A DNA stretch of 27,030 nt from JALYUA01 sp038329555 (GCA_038329555.1 JBBQNC010000019.1:1-27030), one strand, 5' to 3'; shown: positions 1 through 8,107, numbered from the stretch's first letter. Translations and numbers: made by a program. Notes: a model not told the origin generated them from the letters alone.

Positions 1-92
1 AGAGCACGCCCGGCGAGGGCTCCACGTTCACGGTGACGCTGCCGCTCGGCGGGCCCGCCACGCCCGGCGGGAGGCCGCTCGAACCCGCTTGA
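1..92 (+). CDS. Sensor histidine kinase, C-terminal end only (partial)
   Basis: The reading frame starting at base 3 encodes STPGEGSTFTVTLPLGG followed by a short Pro/Gly tail and a TGA at 90-92. Gly-x-Gly-Ser-x-Phe-x-Val-x-Leu-Pro-Leu is the usual last strand (G2-box end) of a histidine-kinase HATPase_c domain, so this is very probably the end of a two-component sensor kinase whose body lies upstream of the window. Its sensor domain and partner cannot be seen. The next gene starts 12 bases after the stop on the same strand, so the two may be co-transcribed. A different GHKL ATPase cannot be excluded from about 30 residues. Confidence 0.75.
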   Translation, partial: STPGEGSTFTVTLPLGGPATPGGRPLEPA

Positions 93-104
93 TATGTTGC
101 CGGC

Positions 105-1061
105 GTGGGGCAGCGAGGGCTGGGCGGATCGGGGCGCGCGGTCTTTCCCGTCGGTCTCGGGTGCATGGGGTTCTCCTGGGGGTATCGCGACGAGTCCGTG
201 GACGAGGCGGCGGCGATCGACGTCATCCGGCTCGCTCTCGACATCGGCGTCGACCATTTCGACACGGCGGACGTCTACGGGCCGTTCACGAACGAAAAGC
301 TCGTCGGGCGCGCGATCGCGGGACGCCGCGATGGGGTGGTCATCGCGACGAAGGCGGGCCTCGTCGTCGAGGACAAGGCGACCTACCGATTCGGCCGCGA
401 CGGGCGGCCCGAGCACATCCGCGACGCGTGCGACGGATCGCTCGCGCGGCTCGGCACCGGAATCATCGACCTGTACTACCTCCATCGGATCGACCCGAAG
501 GTCCCCGTCGAGGAGACGTGGGGCGCGATGGCCGGGCTGGTCGCGGCGGGAAAGGTCCGATGGCTCGGCATCTCGGAGGCGACGGTCGAGGACCTGGAAC
601 GCATCGCGCGAATCCATCCCGTGACCGCGGTCCAGTCCGAGCTCTCGCTCTGGACGCGCGACTACCTCGCCGGCGTCATCCCGTGGTGCGCGGGCAAGGG
701 CGCGTCCTTCGTGGCGTTCGCGCCACTCGGGCGGGGGTTCCTGACGGGGAAGATCACGGCGGATGCGCGCTTCGACCCGACGGACTTTCGGTCGACGCTG
801 CCGCGATTCGGACCGGAGGAGGTCGCGCGCAACCAGGCGCTCGTCGACAGCGTCCGCGCGGTCGCGGCGCGCCGAGGCGTCACTCCGGCGCAGGTCGCGC
901 TCGCCTGGGTGCTCTCCCGGGGCGAGCACGTGCTGGCGATCCCCGGCACGCAGCGGCGGAAGTATCTCGAGGAGAACGTCGCCGCGGCGGACATCGAGCT
1001 GACGGCCGAGGATCTCGCGGACCTCGACGCGATTCCGGCGCCCGCCGGAGCGCGCTACTGA
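105..1061 (+). CDS. Aldo/keto reductase
   Basis: A 318-residue protein, normal length for a cytosolic NADPH-dependent aldo/keto reductase, which reduces carbonyl substrates within a TIM barrel. The N-terminus GLGGSGRAVFPVGLGCMGFS matches the family opening. The catalytic tetrad is present: D53 and Y58 in FDTADVYG, K83 in ATKAGL and H127 in YYLHRID. The KVRWLGISEA strand and the late AIPGTQRRKYLEENVAA cofactor-binding region are also visible. GTG at 105 is chosen because the same frame has a stop at 90-92 and this start gives the family N-terminus; an ATG at 94 is in another frame. The sequence resembles the AKR11/AKR13-type bacterial reductases, but the substrate cannot be deduced. It sits 12 bp behind a histidine kinase and 13 bp before a small exported protein. 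Confidence 0.93.
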   Translation: MGQRGLGGSGRAVFPVGLGCMGFSWGYRDESVDEAAAIDVIRLALDIGVDHFDTADVYGPFTNEKLVGRAIAGRRDGVVIATKAGLVVEDKATYRFGRDGRPEHIRDACDGSLARLGTGIIDLYYLHRIDPKVPVEETWGAMAGLVAAGKVRWLGISEATVEDLERIARIHPVTAVQSELSLWTRDYLAGVIPWCAGKGASFVAFAPLGRGFLTGKITADARFDPTDFRSTLPRFGPEEVARNQALVDSVRAVAARRGVTPAQVALAWVLSRGEHVLAIPGTQRRKYLEENVAAADIELTAEDLADLDAIPAPAGARY

Positions 1062-1074
1062 AGGAGGTAAGTCC

Positions 1075-1572
1075 ATGACGCTGCGAACGGTCGTCCTGTT
1101 CGCGCTCGCGGCGGTCTTGTCTGCCCCTGCCGCCGCGACTCCGCCCGCGTTCGAAGGCAAGGCGGTGGCGCACGGCAAGACCTTCGACCTGAAGTATGCG
1201 TGGATGGTGCGCGGCACGAGCCGCCTCGATCCGGAGAAGCCGAAGACCTACGTGATCCTTTCGACGGAGGACGTCTCCGAGCGCATCCGGCATTGCGAGA
1301 ACGTCACCTGCGCCGTCTGGGACGCCGTCAGGACGGGTATCGTGCTCGAGGCGGACGGCGACGGATGGTGGGTGCTGGTGCTCGATCCGGATCGCAAGCC
1401 GTCGCAGTTCTCGGGCGGGTCCGTGCGCGGTTCGGGATGGACGGAGACGGCTCGCACCCCGGATCGCATGGCCGGAACGTTCGTCTGGCGTCCCGCCGGC
1501 GACGACCCCGTCTTCGACTTCACCGTCGACGCGGCGTTGCTGAAGGCCTGGGAGGAGTCGGCGAAGAAGTAA
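1075..1572 (+). CDS. Small exported protein of unknown function (module B)
   Basis: A 165-residue protein with a signal peptide (hydrophobic residues about 5-20, predicted cut after SAPAAA), so probably periplasmic. An excellent ribosome-binding site, AAGGAGGT at 1061-1068, fixes the ATG. I recognise no named family. The mature part looks like an all-beta domain: HGKTFDLKYAW, then KTYVILSTEDV, then GTFVWRP and FDFTVDAAL. C74 and C79 could form a disulfide. The same order of motifs (NGETAKLAHSW, then YVVTVSDVPF, then a final VDGRTYSYAVTF) occurs in the C-terminal half of the protein at 7167-8051, so the two appear to be homologous domains. It follows the reductase gene by 13 bp, consistent with an operon. 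Its end faces the minus-strand gene at 1846 across palindromic repeats. Confidence 0.85.
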   Translation: MTLRTVVLFALAAVLSAPAAATPPAFEGKAVAHGKTFDLKYAWMVRGTSRLDPEKPKTYVILSTEDVSERIRHCENVTCAVWDAVRTGIVLEADGDGWWVLVLDPDRKPSQFSGGSVRGSGWTETARTPDRMAGTFVWRPAGDDPVFDFTVDAALLKAWEESAKK

Positions 1573-1845
1573 CGCGGGAGTCTCAGGGATTCCCCCTCTT
1601 CCTCACTGACACTTCCCCTCTCTCAGTCACCAGACACTCTCCCGCCCCAGGAATCCTCTCTCCCCCGCAATCGGGGAGAGGGTCAGAGTGAGGGGGAGTC
1701 GGCGGAGCTAGAGACGGAGTGCGGCTTACCCCCCTCACCCGTCCTCTCCCCCCGCTGTCGCGGGTGGAGAGAAGACGGCGGAGCCGGCTCGCCTCTCTCT
1801 GGGGCGCGGGGAAGGAAAGTGCCGGGAAGCGAGCCGGAACTGACC
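1573..1845. repeat. Gap between convergent genes with two palindromic repeat copies
   Basis: No gene is visible here. Two copies of the window-wide palindrome family lie at 1655-1697 (reverse orientation) and 1729-1772 (forward). Each consists of a CCCTCACCC(TGACC)-like lead followed by CTCTCCCC...GGGGAGAG. Further C/T-rich stretches at about 1590-1650 and 1785-1815 look like decayed copies. The position between two convergent genes suggests a transcription-end role, but there is no T-run next to the stems. Confidence 0.7.
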
Positions 1846-2265
1846 TTACTTGGCGTTCGACCAGTCCTGTTTGCCGATCTTCCACTGGCCGTTCTCTTCG
1901 ACCAGCGCCGCCGACCCCTTCATCGCCTGCCCGTCGGACTTCCCGGTCACCGCGATCGTCGCCTTCTTCCCGTCGACCTTGACGTCGATGATCTTGATGT
2001 CCGTCGGCGACATCATCTTGATGAGCTCCATGATGTCCTTGGGCTGCTTGCCCATGGCCTTGGTCTGCGCGTCCATCTCCTTCAGGGCTTCGCTCGACAT
2101 CGTCTTCTTGTAGGCCTCGTAGTCTCCCGCGGCGATCGCTTTCTGGTTCGCGCGGTAGACCTTCGCCTGGGGCGTCGATTCGAAGTCCTTCCCCGGGGCC
2201 GCGAAAGCCGGCGAGACGGCGAGTCCGAGGATGAGGCACAGCAGGGCCCGAGTCGCCTTACGCAT
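1846..2265 (-). CDS. Small exported NTF2/DUF4878-like protein (module A)
   Basis: A 139-residue exported protein with a signal peptide ending near AVSPAFA/AP. The ATG is preceded by AAGGAGA about six bases upstream on the minus strand, so the start is secure. The mature part begins with helices (AKVYRANQKAIAAGDYEAYKK), then beta strands ending in GQWKIGKQDW. This pattern is typical of the small NTF2-like fold proteins (SnoaL/DUF4878 type), which act as ligand-binding or structural domains; no catalytic residues can be assigned. The end GQWKIGKQDW closely matches GNGWKVAKDDW in the N-terminal half of the protein at 7167-8051. It lies downstream of the cytochrome gene on the same strand, 212 bp away, so it may be part of the same transcript. 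Confidence 0.85.
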   Translation of the reverse strand: MRKATRALLCLILGLAVSPAFAAPGKDFESTPQAKVYRANQKAIAAGDYEAYKKTMSSEALKEMDAQTKAMGKQPKDIMELIKMMSPTDIKIIDVKVDGKKATIAVTGKSDGQAMKGSAALVEENGQWKIGKQDWSNAK

Positions 2266-2413
2266 TCGATTCTCCTTTTTCGTAGAAATTGGCTCGCAAC
2301 TATACCAATCACGTCGCCTCCGCTTCGCTGGGTCGGGAGACTCGTCGGTCGCGAGCGGATGGTGGAGTGAGAGACTAAAATCCCGGCAGAGGGCTCTTTC
2401 GTTCTTGTAGGGA

Positions 2414-2458
2414 TCCCCCTCACCCTGACCCTCTCCCCCGAGCGCGGGGGAGAGGGGA
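2414..2458 (+). repeat. Intergenic palindrome, family copy 3
   Basis: The most complete copy of the palindrome family: CCCCCTCACCCTGACC is followed by a stem of CTCTCCCCCG and CGGGGGAGAG with a two-to-four-base loop. It lies in the 212-bp gap between the start of the minus-strand gene at 2265 and the end of the cytochrome gene at 2478, about 20 bp beyond the cytochrome stop codon. It could form a strong hairpin at the 3' end of that mRNA. There is no T-run. Confidence 0.75.
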
Positions 2459-2477
2459 AGAGAGACGAAGAGGAAAC

Positions 2478-3869
2478 CTAGAGCGACTTCAAGTATTCGA
2501 TCAGGTCCCTCTTCTCCTGGTCGTTCAGCTTCAGGCCCAGAAGATTGTCGTAGTGTCCGACGACTTCGCCCAGGCTCGCGAACCGGCCGTCGTGGTAGAA
2601 GCCGCCCTTCTGGTGACTCCAGAGCCCGGCGAGCGGCGCCGTGCGGTACATATGCGTCGGTGAGCGATCGGCCTGGAAGGAATCGACTCCCATCTCAGCC
2701 GGCGAATGCAGGTTGTTGCCGGGCTCGGTGAAGAGCGGCGGCACGTGACAGGTGGCGCAACGCGCCCGGGAGTCGAAAATCTGTTTTCCGCGCTCGGCCG
2801 CGGCGCGATCGAAGGACCCAGCAGGAGGCTTCGGAGCCGGGATCGCCAGCTGATAGAAGTGGAGATCGGCCAGCTTCGACGTGACGAGATCGGGAATGCC
2901 GCGCGTGTTAGAGGATCCGCTCTTCGCGGCGACCGGGTACTGCTGCTTGTCCGCGAGTCGAGCGTCGAAAAACGTTCCCGAGCCGTGCATTTCGGTCGCG
3001 GCGACATATGCATTCCAATACGGGACGGATCCGAAACCGGTCCACGTGTGAAGGTTCACGCCGGCGAGACCGAAGGCGGGCGGGATCAAGGTGCCGGCCT
3101 GCTTGCCGTCCGGCCGCAGCGCCTTGCCGTCCTTGTCGAGCTCCGCGTCGAAACGGCCCGGGCCCCAGGTTCCCAGGACCTTCTTGAGCGTCGCGACGTC
3201 CACGCCGAGGAGATCGGTGTAGGGCTTCAGGTTGGGCGCGAGGGAAACGATCGCGCCGACGTTCAGGTCCCGGTTGGCCCACCCGTCCAGCCGCTTTCCG
3301 ATCCCCGGGGCGAAGGAGTCGTCGACGGTCGAGTGGCAGAAGGCGCACTGGATGCCCATGGAGCGGATCGAGCCGTTCTTCTCGAAGAAGCCGGTGACCC
3401 CGACGACGGCGTTGAGCTTCAGGAGGGCCAGGGTGGTGGCCGGGTCGTCGAGGTCGACCTTCCCCGCCTTGATCTGCTGCACGAGCGGAGCCGGAAGCGC
3501 GTCCGCATCGACCTTGAGGCCGACGGACAGCGCGGTCTTCGGGCTGACTCCGCCTCCGACGCCGCCGTTTTTCGCGCCGGCGATCGCCTTGTGGAGCTGC
3601 AAGGCGTCACCCCAGAAGGCCTCGCTGCCGAACGTGTCGAAGCGGAAGATCTTCTGTCCCTGCTCCATCATCCTTCGGGCATTCGACGAAACGACGAAGT
3701 CGAACGACGCGGGCCCGCTCGGAGCGGGCGCGGCCTTCTTGACGCTGCGGCCGTCCGCGGGAGGCGCGGTCTGAGCCCGGGCGGACGACGGGGCGCCGGA
3801 AAGGGCCAGGACGAGACCCGTCATTCCGGCGGCGGTCGAGACGGAGAAAACCCGCAGGCGATTCCGCAT
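2478..3869 (-). CDS. Exported di-heme cytochrome c, CcpA/MauG-type peroxidase family
   Basis: A 463-residue periplasmic protein. The start at 3869 is chosen because AAGGAGG lies six bases upstream and the product opens with a clean signal peptide (MRNRLRVF...SSARA); a longer reading frame would begin at 3929 without a signal. Two c-type haem sites are present, CAFCH at 175-179 and CATCH at 371-375. Near the end, FYHDGRFASLGEVVGHYD is the conserved C-terminal motif of bacterial di-heme peroxidases and MauG-like proteins. The region IFRFDTFGSEAFWGDALQLH before the first haem is unlike classical CcpA (about 330 residues), and the protein is longer, so this is a divergent subgroup. The reaction may be peroxide reduction or oxidation of an organic substrate; this cannot be told here. 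The TonB receptor gene lies upstream on the same strand. Confidence 0.88.
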   Translation of the reverse strand: MRNRLRVFSVSTAAGMTGLVLALSGAPSSARAQTAPPADGRSVKKAAPAPSGPASFDFVVSSNARRMMEQGQKIFRFDTFGSEAFWGDALQLHKAIAGAKNGGVGGGVSPKTALSVGLKVDADALPAPLVQQIKAGKVDLDDPATTLALLKLNAVVGVTGFFEKNGSIRSMGIQCAFCHSTVDDSFAPGIGKRLDGWANRDLNVGAIVSLAPNLKPYTDLLGVDVATLKKVLGTWGPGRFDAELDKDGKALRPDGKQAGTLIPPAFGLAGVNLHTWTGFGSVPYWNAYVAATEMHGSGTFFDARLADKQQYPVAAKSGSSNTRGIPDLVTSKLADLHFYQLAIPAPKPPAGSFDRAAAERGKQIFDSRARCATCHVPPLFTEPGNNLHSPAEMGVDSFQADRSPTHMYRTAPLAGLWSHQKGGFYHDGRFASLGEVVGHYDNLLGLKLNDQEKRDLIEYLKSL

Positions 3870-3975
3870 TCCAGCCTCCTTAGGTGTGCCGCCCGCCCGG
3901 GAAGGCACTGTCTGGAGATACAGAGTCACGAGCTGCGGTTTAGTTTCAGAGATTGAGGAATCCTTAACGTGGGAG

Positions 3976-4191
3976 CTGGGGGTCAGTCGTGCATTTCGTC
4001 ATTTCTTGCCTGAGGGAGCTGGGCGTCGCATTTCGACATTTTTGTGCCGAGGTCGGAGCGAATTGGCGATCCCCGACACGCGCCCCAGCCCACCGCCTCT
4101 TGGATTCTTCCGGCGCCCTTCGCCTGGAGCGGAATGCTGCGGCGTGATCCGAGCCGACCCACAAAATGTCGAAATGCACGACTGACCCCAG
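3976..4191. mobile_element. MITE-like non-autonomous element bounded by inverted repeats
   Basis: The left edge, CTGGGGGTCAGTCGTGCATT from 3976, is repeated in inverse at the right edge, where 4168-4191 reads GTCGAAATGCACGACTGACC and on. An internal arm at 4025-4045 (GTCGCATTTCGACATTTTTG) also pairs with the right edge at 4161-4183. The 216-bp interior has no credible gene. Structured intergenic elements of this type are typical of MITEs or REP-like elements moved by a transposase acting in trans, but no transposase is in the window. The identity is inferred from structure only. Confidence 0.6.
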
Positions 4192-4221
4192 GGCTGACAC
4201 GGCTGACCCCAGGGCTGACAC
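4182..4221 (+). repeat. Direct tandem repeat of 19 bp at the edge of the MITE-like element
   Basis: CTGACCCCAGGGCTGACAC occurs at 4182-4200 and again, identical, at 4203-4221 with two bases between. The first copy overlaps the right inverted repeat of the MITE-like element, so the tandem copy may be a trace of repeated insertion or slippage at that end. Confidence 0.85.
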
Positions 4222-4254
4222 TGACTCTCTCCCCCGGTGTCGGGGGAGAGAGGA
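4222..4254 (+). repeat. Intergenic palindrome, family copy 4 (short)
   Basis: CTCTCTCCCCCG, a short loop and CGGGGGAGAGAG form a hairpin of about 12 bp. It lies 22 bp beyond the stop codon of the TonB receptor gene (minus strand), so it would be in the 3' end of that mRNA and may help end or stabilise it. The usual CCCTCACCC lead is reduced in this copy. Confidence 0.7.
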
Positions 4255-4276
4255 TGCCTGCCGCGGGATCAGCGGG

Positions 4277-6916
4277 TCAGAAGTCGACGCGGGTCGTGAT
4301 TCCGAACGTGCGCGGCTGGTTCGTCGTGTAGCCGATCCGCGCCCGGAAGTCCCGCTCGCGGTCGAGTGAAAGGCGGGCCCTCTCGTCGGTCAGGTTGTTG
4401 GCGTAGAGAGCGACGTCCCATTTCGCGTGGCGGACGCCGAACCGCAGGTTCACGAGGTCGTACGCCGGAAGCTCCGGATTGAAAGTGAACGTCGACTGCG
4501 TCAACGGTCCACCGATCGTGTTCGGTCCGAACGTAACGAGGCTCTGCACGCCGAGGTCCTGATCGCCGACCTGGGTGAAGCGTGAGCCGATGTGCTGGTA
4601 GGCCCCGGAGACGTATGCCTGAAATCCGTCGCCGACCGGCTGCTGGTAGGTCACCGCGGCCGCGAACTGGAGCTTGGGCACGCTCGGGAGGCGTCTGCCC
4701 TCCCTGATTCCCGAAACGACGCTAACGTTGCCGAGTTTGTCCGTCGAGGTGACCGTAGACTGAAGCGTCGCGTCGTTGTAGCTGCCCGACAGCGAGAAGT
4801 CGAAGTTGTCGTTAGGTGCCGCCGCGAACTCGACCTCGGTTCCGATGCTGCGGGCCTTCGGAACGTTGAAGATGAGCCGGGACGAGCACGAGCCCGCGGT
4901 CACGATGACCTGGAGATCTCGGATGTCCTCGTAGAAGGCCGAGACGTTGAAGGAGCCGCGGCCATTGAAGATCCGCGACTTCGACCCGACCTCGTAGTTC
5001 CAGGCCACCTCGTCCTTCCAGGACTCCCGGCCGCCGAACGTGATCAGGTCCTGGGCCGTGCAAAGCGGGACGTTCAACGGGTCGTTGACTCCTCCCAGGC
5101 GGAAGCCCTTCGAGACCTGGGCGTTCAAGTTCGTCGAGGGGCTCACCTTGTAGCTGGCAATGAAACGCGGTGCGACACCGTCCGCCTTGGAAGTTCCGGG
5201 CTGCGACACGAGGGAGTTGCCGTTGTCGTTGTTCGCGAAGATCGCGTCGAAGATCTGCGCCTTGTCCTCCTTGAAGTGGTAATACCGCAGCCCCCCCGTC
5301 AGGCTGAACTGGTCGGTCAGAGACAGCGTCGCTTCGCCGAAGAGCGCGAACTGCGTGAGGTCGTAGTGCAAGTCCGAGAAGAACAGGACGTCCTTGGGCG
5401 CCCGAAGCCCCGCGGTGGGTATTCCGCTGAGATCTTCGAAACCGTTGACGACCAGCGTCTGGCCGTACCCGCGCTGCGAGCCGGAGTAGAAGGCGCCGCC
5501 GAGCCATACGAAGCGGCCCTTTCCGCCGGAAAGCCGTACCTCCTCCCCCCATCCCTGCGCCTTGGTGGCGTCGTTCAAGGGCGCGTCGAGGGTGAAGATG
5601 TTCTCGGGCAGACCGATGGAGCCGCCGGTGATGCTGGCCGTCAGCGCGCCCGCGTCGCGCACGACCAGGATGTCCCGATGCGTGTACGACGTGACTGACG
5701 TCAGCGTCATGTCGCCGAAGTTGTATTTGACGTTCAGGTCCCCGAGGAAGAACTTGTCGGTGAATGGCTCGTCGATCTGGGTGAAGATTCTGCGGTCGCC
5801 GAGAGTGACCTTGGGCCGAGTCGTCGTGAAGGGGTTCGCGAGGATGTTGAAGACGTCTTCACGATTCCAGCCGTTCATCTTGACGTCCTGGTAGACGATC
5901 CTCGGAGTGATGGAAAGACGATCGTCGGGAGCGATCAGGACGGCCGCCCGCACGCCGGCGCGGCGGCCGGTGTTGACGTCCTTCTTGACGCTCAAGTCGG
6001 GTTGCACGGCGTCGGTCCAACCGCCAAACCGGTCGTAGTACCCGACGATCCGGAGGGCCGCGGTGCTCCCGAAAGGCGCGTTGACGCCCACCTTGACGTT
6101 GCCGCCTTGGTTGCCATCGGTGACGGTGTTTCCGCCGGCTTCGCCGAAAAAGCTCATCGCGCCGAGCTCGGGCTGGTTGGTGATGTAGCGAACCGTCCCC
6201 GACAGCGAGCCGGATCCGAACAGGGTGCCCTGCGGCCCGCGCAGCACCTCCACACGGTTCATATCGAAGAGGTCGATGTCGGGCGTGAACAAGGAGAGGG
6301 AAATGACCGACTCGTCCAGGTAAACGCCCACGTTCTCCTTGACGCCCGGCTGGTCGCGCGCGATCTGACCCGAGGAGACGCCTCGCATTGCAATCTGGCT
6401 CTGCCCCGGGCCCAGGTTCTGGACGCTGAAGCCGGCAACGTTCGCCGCCAGTTCCTCGATGTTCTGGACGCCGCGCTCGCGCAGCACCTCTTCGGTCGGG
6501 GCGGCGACGGAAACCGGCGTGTCGAGGATCGTCTCCTCGCGTTTCATCGCGGTCACCGTGACCTCCTCCGAGACCCTGACGTCGAGCGGGATGTCCACGG
6601 TGACCGTCGCGCCCGCGTCGAGCCGGTGATCCTTCGAGAGCACCTTGCGGAAGCCTTGCACGTCCGCCGACAGCGTGTAGAGGCCCGGCGGCAGATCCGC
6701 CGCCTCGAAGGTTCCGTCCGTGGCGGACCGGACGACGCGGGTCGCCCCTGTCGCCTGGTTCGTGATCGTGATCGCGGCGCCTCCGACCGGTGCTCCACTG
6801 GCGACATGCACGGTCCCGGTAATCTTGCCCGGCGTGGATTGAGCGAGGGCCGAGACCGCCGAAAGGACGATGATCGCGGCGCAGACCATCAGGATTCCGA
6901 TCCTCCGCTGGAGCAT
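4277..6916 (-). CDS. TonB-dependent outer-membrane receptor with carboxypeptidase-regulatory-like N-terminal domain
   Basis: An 879-residue outer-membrane transporter that would import a ligand using energy from TonB-ExbBD. The ATG at 6916 has GAGGAGG seven bases upstream; a GTG at 6943 in the same frame lacks one. In order: signal peptide (about 1-26, ending AVSALAQ), a carboxypeptidase-regulatory-like beta domain (about 30-112, GKITGTVHVASGAPVGGAAI), a plug domain (about 120-245, including VEVLRGPQGTLFGSGSLSG) and a beta barrel ending TTRVDF. The terminal Phe is the usual barrel-assembly signal. The plug and barrel resemble CirA/FecA-type receptors more than SusC. I cannot name the ligand; no SusD partner is present. 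The promoter at 6978-7007 and the di-heme cytochrome downstream suggest a shared function, possibly metal or organic substrate related. Confidence 0.93.
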   Translation of the reverse strand: MLQRRIGILMVCAAIIVLSAVSALAQSTPGKITGTVHVASGAPVGGAAITITNQATGATRVVRSATDGTFEAADLPPGLYTLSADVQGFRKVLSKDHRLDAGATVTVDIPLDVRVSEEVTVTAMKREETILDTPVSVAAPTEEVLRERGVQNIEELAANVAGFSVQNLGPGQSQIAMRGVSSGQIARDQPGVKENVGVYLDESVISLSLFTPDIDLFDMNRVEVLRGPQGTLFGSGSLSGTVRYITNQPELGAMSFFGEAGGNTVTDGNQGGNVKVGVNAPFGSTAALRIVGYYDRFGGWTDAVQPDLSVKKDVNTGRRAGVRAAVLIAPDDRLSITPRIVYQDVKMNGWNREDVFNILANPFTTTRPKVTLGDRRIFTQIDEPFTDKFFLGDLNVKYNFGDMTLTSVTSYTHRDILVVRDAGALTASITGGSIGLPENIFTLDAPLNDATKAQGWGEEVRLSGGKGRFVWLGGAFYSGSQRGYGQTLVVNGFEDLSGIPTAGLRAPKDVLFFSDLHYDLTQFALFGEATLSLTDQFSLTGGLRYYHFKEDKAQIFDAIFANNDNGNSLVSQPGTSKADGVAPRFIASYKVSPSTNLNAQVSKGFRLGGVNDPLNVPLCTAQDLITFGGRESWKDEVAWNYEVGSKSRIFNGRGSFNVSAFYEDIRDLQVIVTAGSCSSRLIFNVPKARSIGTEVEFAAAPNDNFDFSLSGSYNDATLQSTVTSTDKLGNVSVVSGIREGRRLPSVPKLQFAAAVTYQQPVGDGFQAYVSGAYQHIGSRFTQVGDQDLGVQSLVTFGPNTIGGPLTQSTFTFNPELPAYDLVNLRFGVRHAKWDVALYANNLTDERARLSLDRERDFRARIGYTTNQPRTFGITTRVDF

Positions 6917-6977
6917 GCCAGCCTCCTCTTTCAATCGAATCACCTCGAATCCCCGGGAGTGGGCCTCAGTTGGAAGC

Positions 6978-7007
6978 TTAATAAGTCCCGGCGTGAGGTT
7001 TTGTCAA
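6978..7007 (-). promoter_or_regulatory. Sigma70-type promoter of the TonB receptor gene
   Basis: On the minus strand TTGACA (7007-7002) is followed after 18 bases by TATTAA (6983-6978). The -35 box is perfect and the -10 box matches TATAAT at four of six positions. Transcription would begin near 6971, leaving about 55 bases of leader before the ATG at 6916. This is an AT-rich island in GC-rich DNA, which adds weight. Confidence 0.7.
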
Positions 7008-7166
7008 CGGAAAGAGAGCGACGGATGAAATTTTCCGGTCGGTTTGTCCGTCTTACGGCCGGGAAGGCGGCTCGAAGTGACTCGGGGAAGCTCGAAAGCC
7101 GGAAAGAATGCGGGGCTCGGATTCCGCGTTATCCGGGCGTACGAAGGCGTACCAGGAGAGTGCTCG

Positions 7167-8051
7167 ATGCGAAAAGGTTTCAATGCCGGCGGGGTGCCGG
7201 CCGCCGTGTGTGTTCTCTCGATCTTCGCGGCGACCCTCGCGGCGCAAACGCCGGAGTCGACGCCGGCGCCCGGTCTGACGCCCGGCGACTTCTACCGTTC
7301 GTATCTCTCCGCCATTCAAACGATGAGGAGTCTCAAGGACGTGGAGCGGTTTCTCCCAGAGAAGATCGTCACCGGCATGGCGGCCAACGAGAAGCAGAAC
7401 GTGGAGCGTCTGCGCGGCGAGGCGATCTCCGATGTGACGATCCTCAAGCAGACGCCGCAGCAGCGAGGCTACCTGCTCGAGATGGAGGGCACGCGTCGGA
7501 GCGACTCGCAGCGTGTGAAGGGTTGGGCGAGGATCGCCCGCGACGGCAACGGCTGGAAGGTCGCGAAGGACGACTGGACGAGCCCTCGTCCGCCGGCTCC
7601 GCCGAGGATCCCGGGGAGCATATCGGTCTGGGGCGGGGCGATCGGCGACCTGACCGTGAACGGCGAGACTGCGAAGCTCGCGCACTCCTGGGCACGGGAG
7701 ATTCCGGAGGGAACCGACCGGTCGAAGATCGGTTACGTCGTGACCGTGAGCGATGTGCCCTTCGACCCGAAGGTTCCCGACTCGGCCGAGCGCGCGAAGG
7801 CGGGCGCCCTGCACGCGATCGAGCTGACGTTCGGACCGGACACACGGCTCAAGGAGGCGAAGATCTACCACCGAGAGTTCGAGAACGGCGTTCTCCGGCC
7901 GGCCGAACCGGGCCGGTTCGCGGGCGAGCAGATGGGGCCGGAGCTGGTCGCCGGCCGCGCGTTTGTCGAGGCGCCGGTCAAGGTCGACGGGCGGACCTAC
8001 TCCTACGCCGTGACCTTCCGCGCGCCCGTGCAGTGGGAAGCCAAGCCGTAG
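7167..8051 (+). CDS. Two-module exported protein of unknown function (module A + module B)
   Basis: A 294-residue protein with a signal peptide (MRKGFNAGG...TLAAQ). ATG 7167 is preferred over an in-frame start at 7044 because AGGAGA lies nine bases upstream and a signal follows directly. The N-terminal half (about 35-140) is NTF2-like, ending GNGWKVAKDDW, and resembles the whole protein at 1846-2265. After a Pro-rich linker (SPRPPAPPRIPG) the C-terminal half (about 155-294) has NGETAKLAHSW, YVVTVSDVPF, ALHAIELTF and DGRTYSYAVTF, resembling the whole protein at 1075-1572. It thus looks like a fusion of the two neighbouring single-domain types. I know no function for either. It is divergent from the TonB receptor gene and ends 116 bp before the kinase gene. 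Confidence 0.88.
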   Translation: MRKGFNAGGVPAAVCVLSIFAATLAAQTPESTPAPGLTPGDFYRSYLSAIQTMRSLKDVERFLPEKIVTGMAANEKQNVERLRGEAISDVTILKQTPQQRGYLLEMEGTRRSDSQRVKGWARIARDGNGWKVAKDDWTSPRPPAPPRIPGSISVWGGAIGDLTVNGETAKLAHSWAREIPEGTDRSKIGYVVTVSDVPFDPKVPDSAERAKAGALHAIELTFGPDTRLKEAKIYHREFENGVLRPAEPGRFAGEQMGPELVAGRAFVEAPVKVDGRTYSYAVTFRAPVQWEAKP

Positions 8052-8062
8052 GGGACCGAGCG

Positions 8063-8107
8063 ACCCCCTCATCCTGACCCTCTCCCCCGAACGGGGGGGA
8101 GAGGGGA
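8063..8107 (+). repeat. Intergenic palindrome, family copy 5
   Basis: ACCCCCTCATCCTGACCCTC leads into a hairpin of TCTCCCCC and GGGGGAGA. It begins 12 bp after the stop codon of the two-module protein gene and lies in the 116-bp gap before the kinase gene, so it may mark the 3' end of the upstream mRNA. There is no T-run. Confidence 0.72.

Noticed and set aside
6002..8077. A 691-codon open frame on the plus strand
   Set aside because: It runs antisense to the TonB receptor and then out of frame through the two-module protein gene; the product has no family features.
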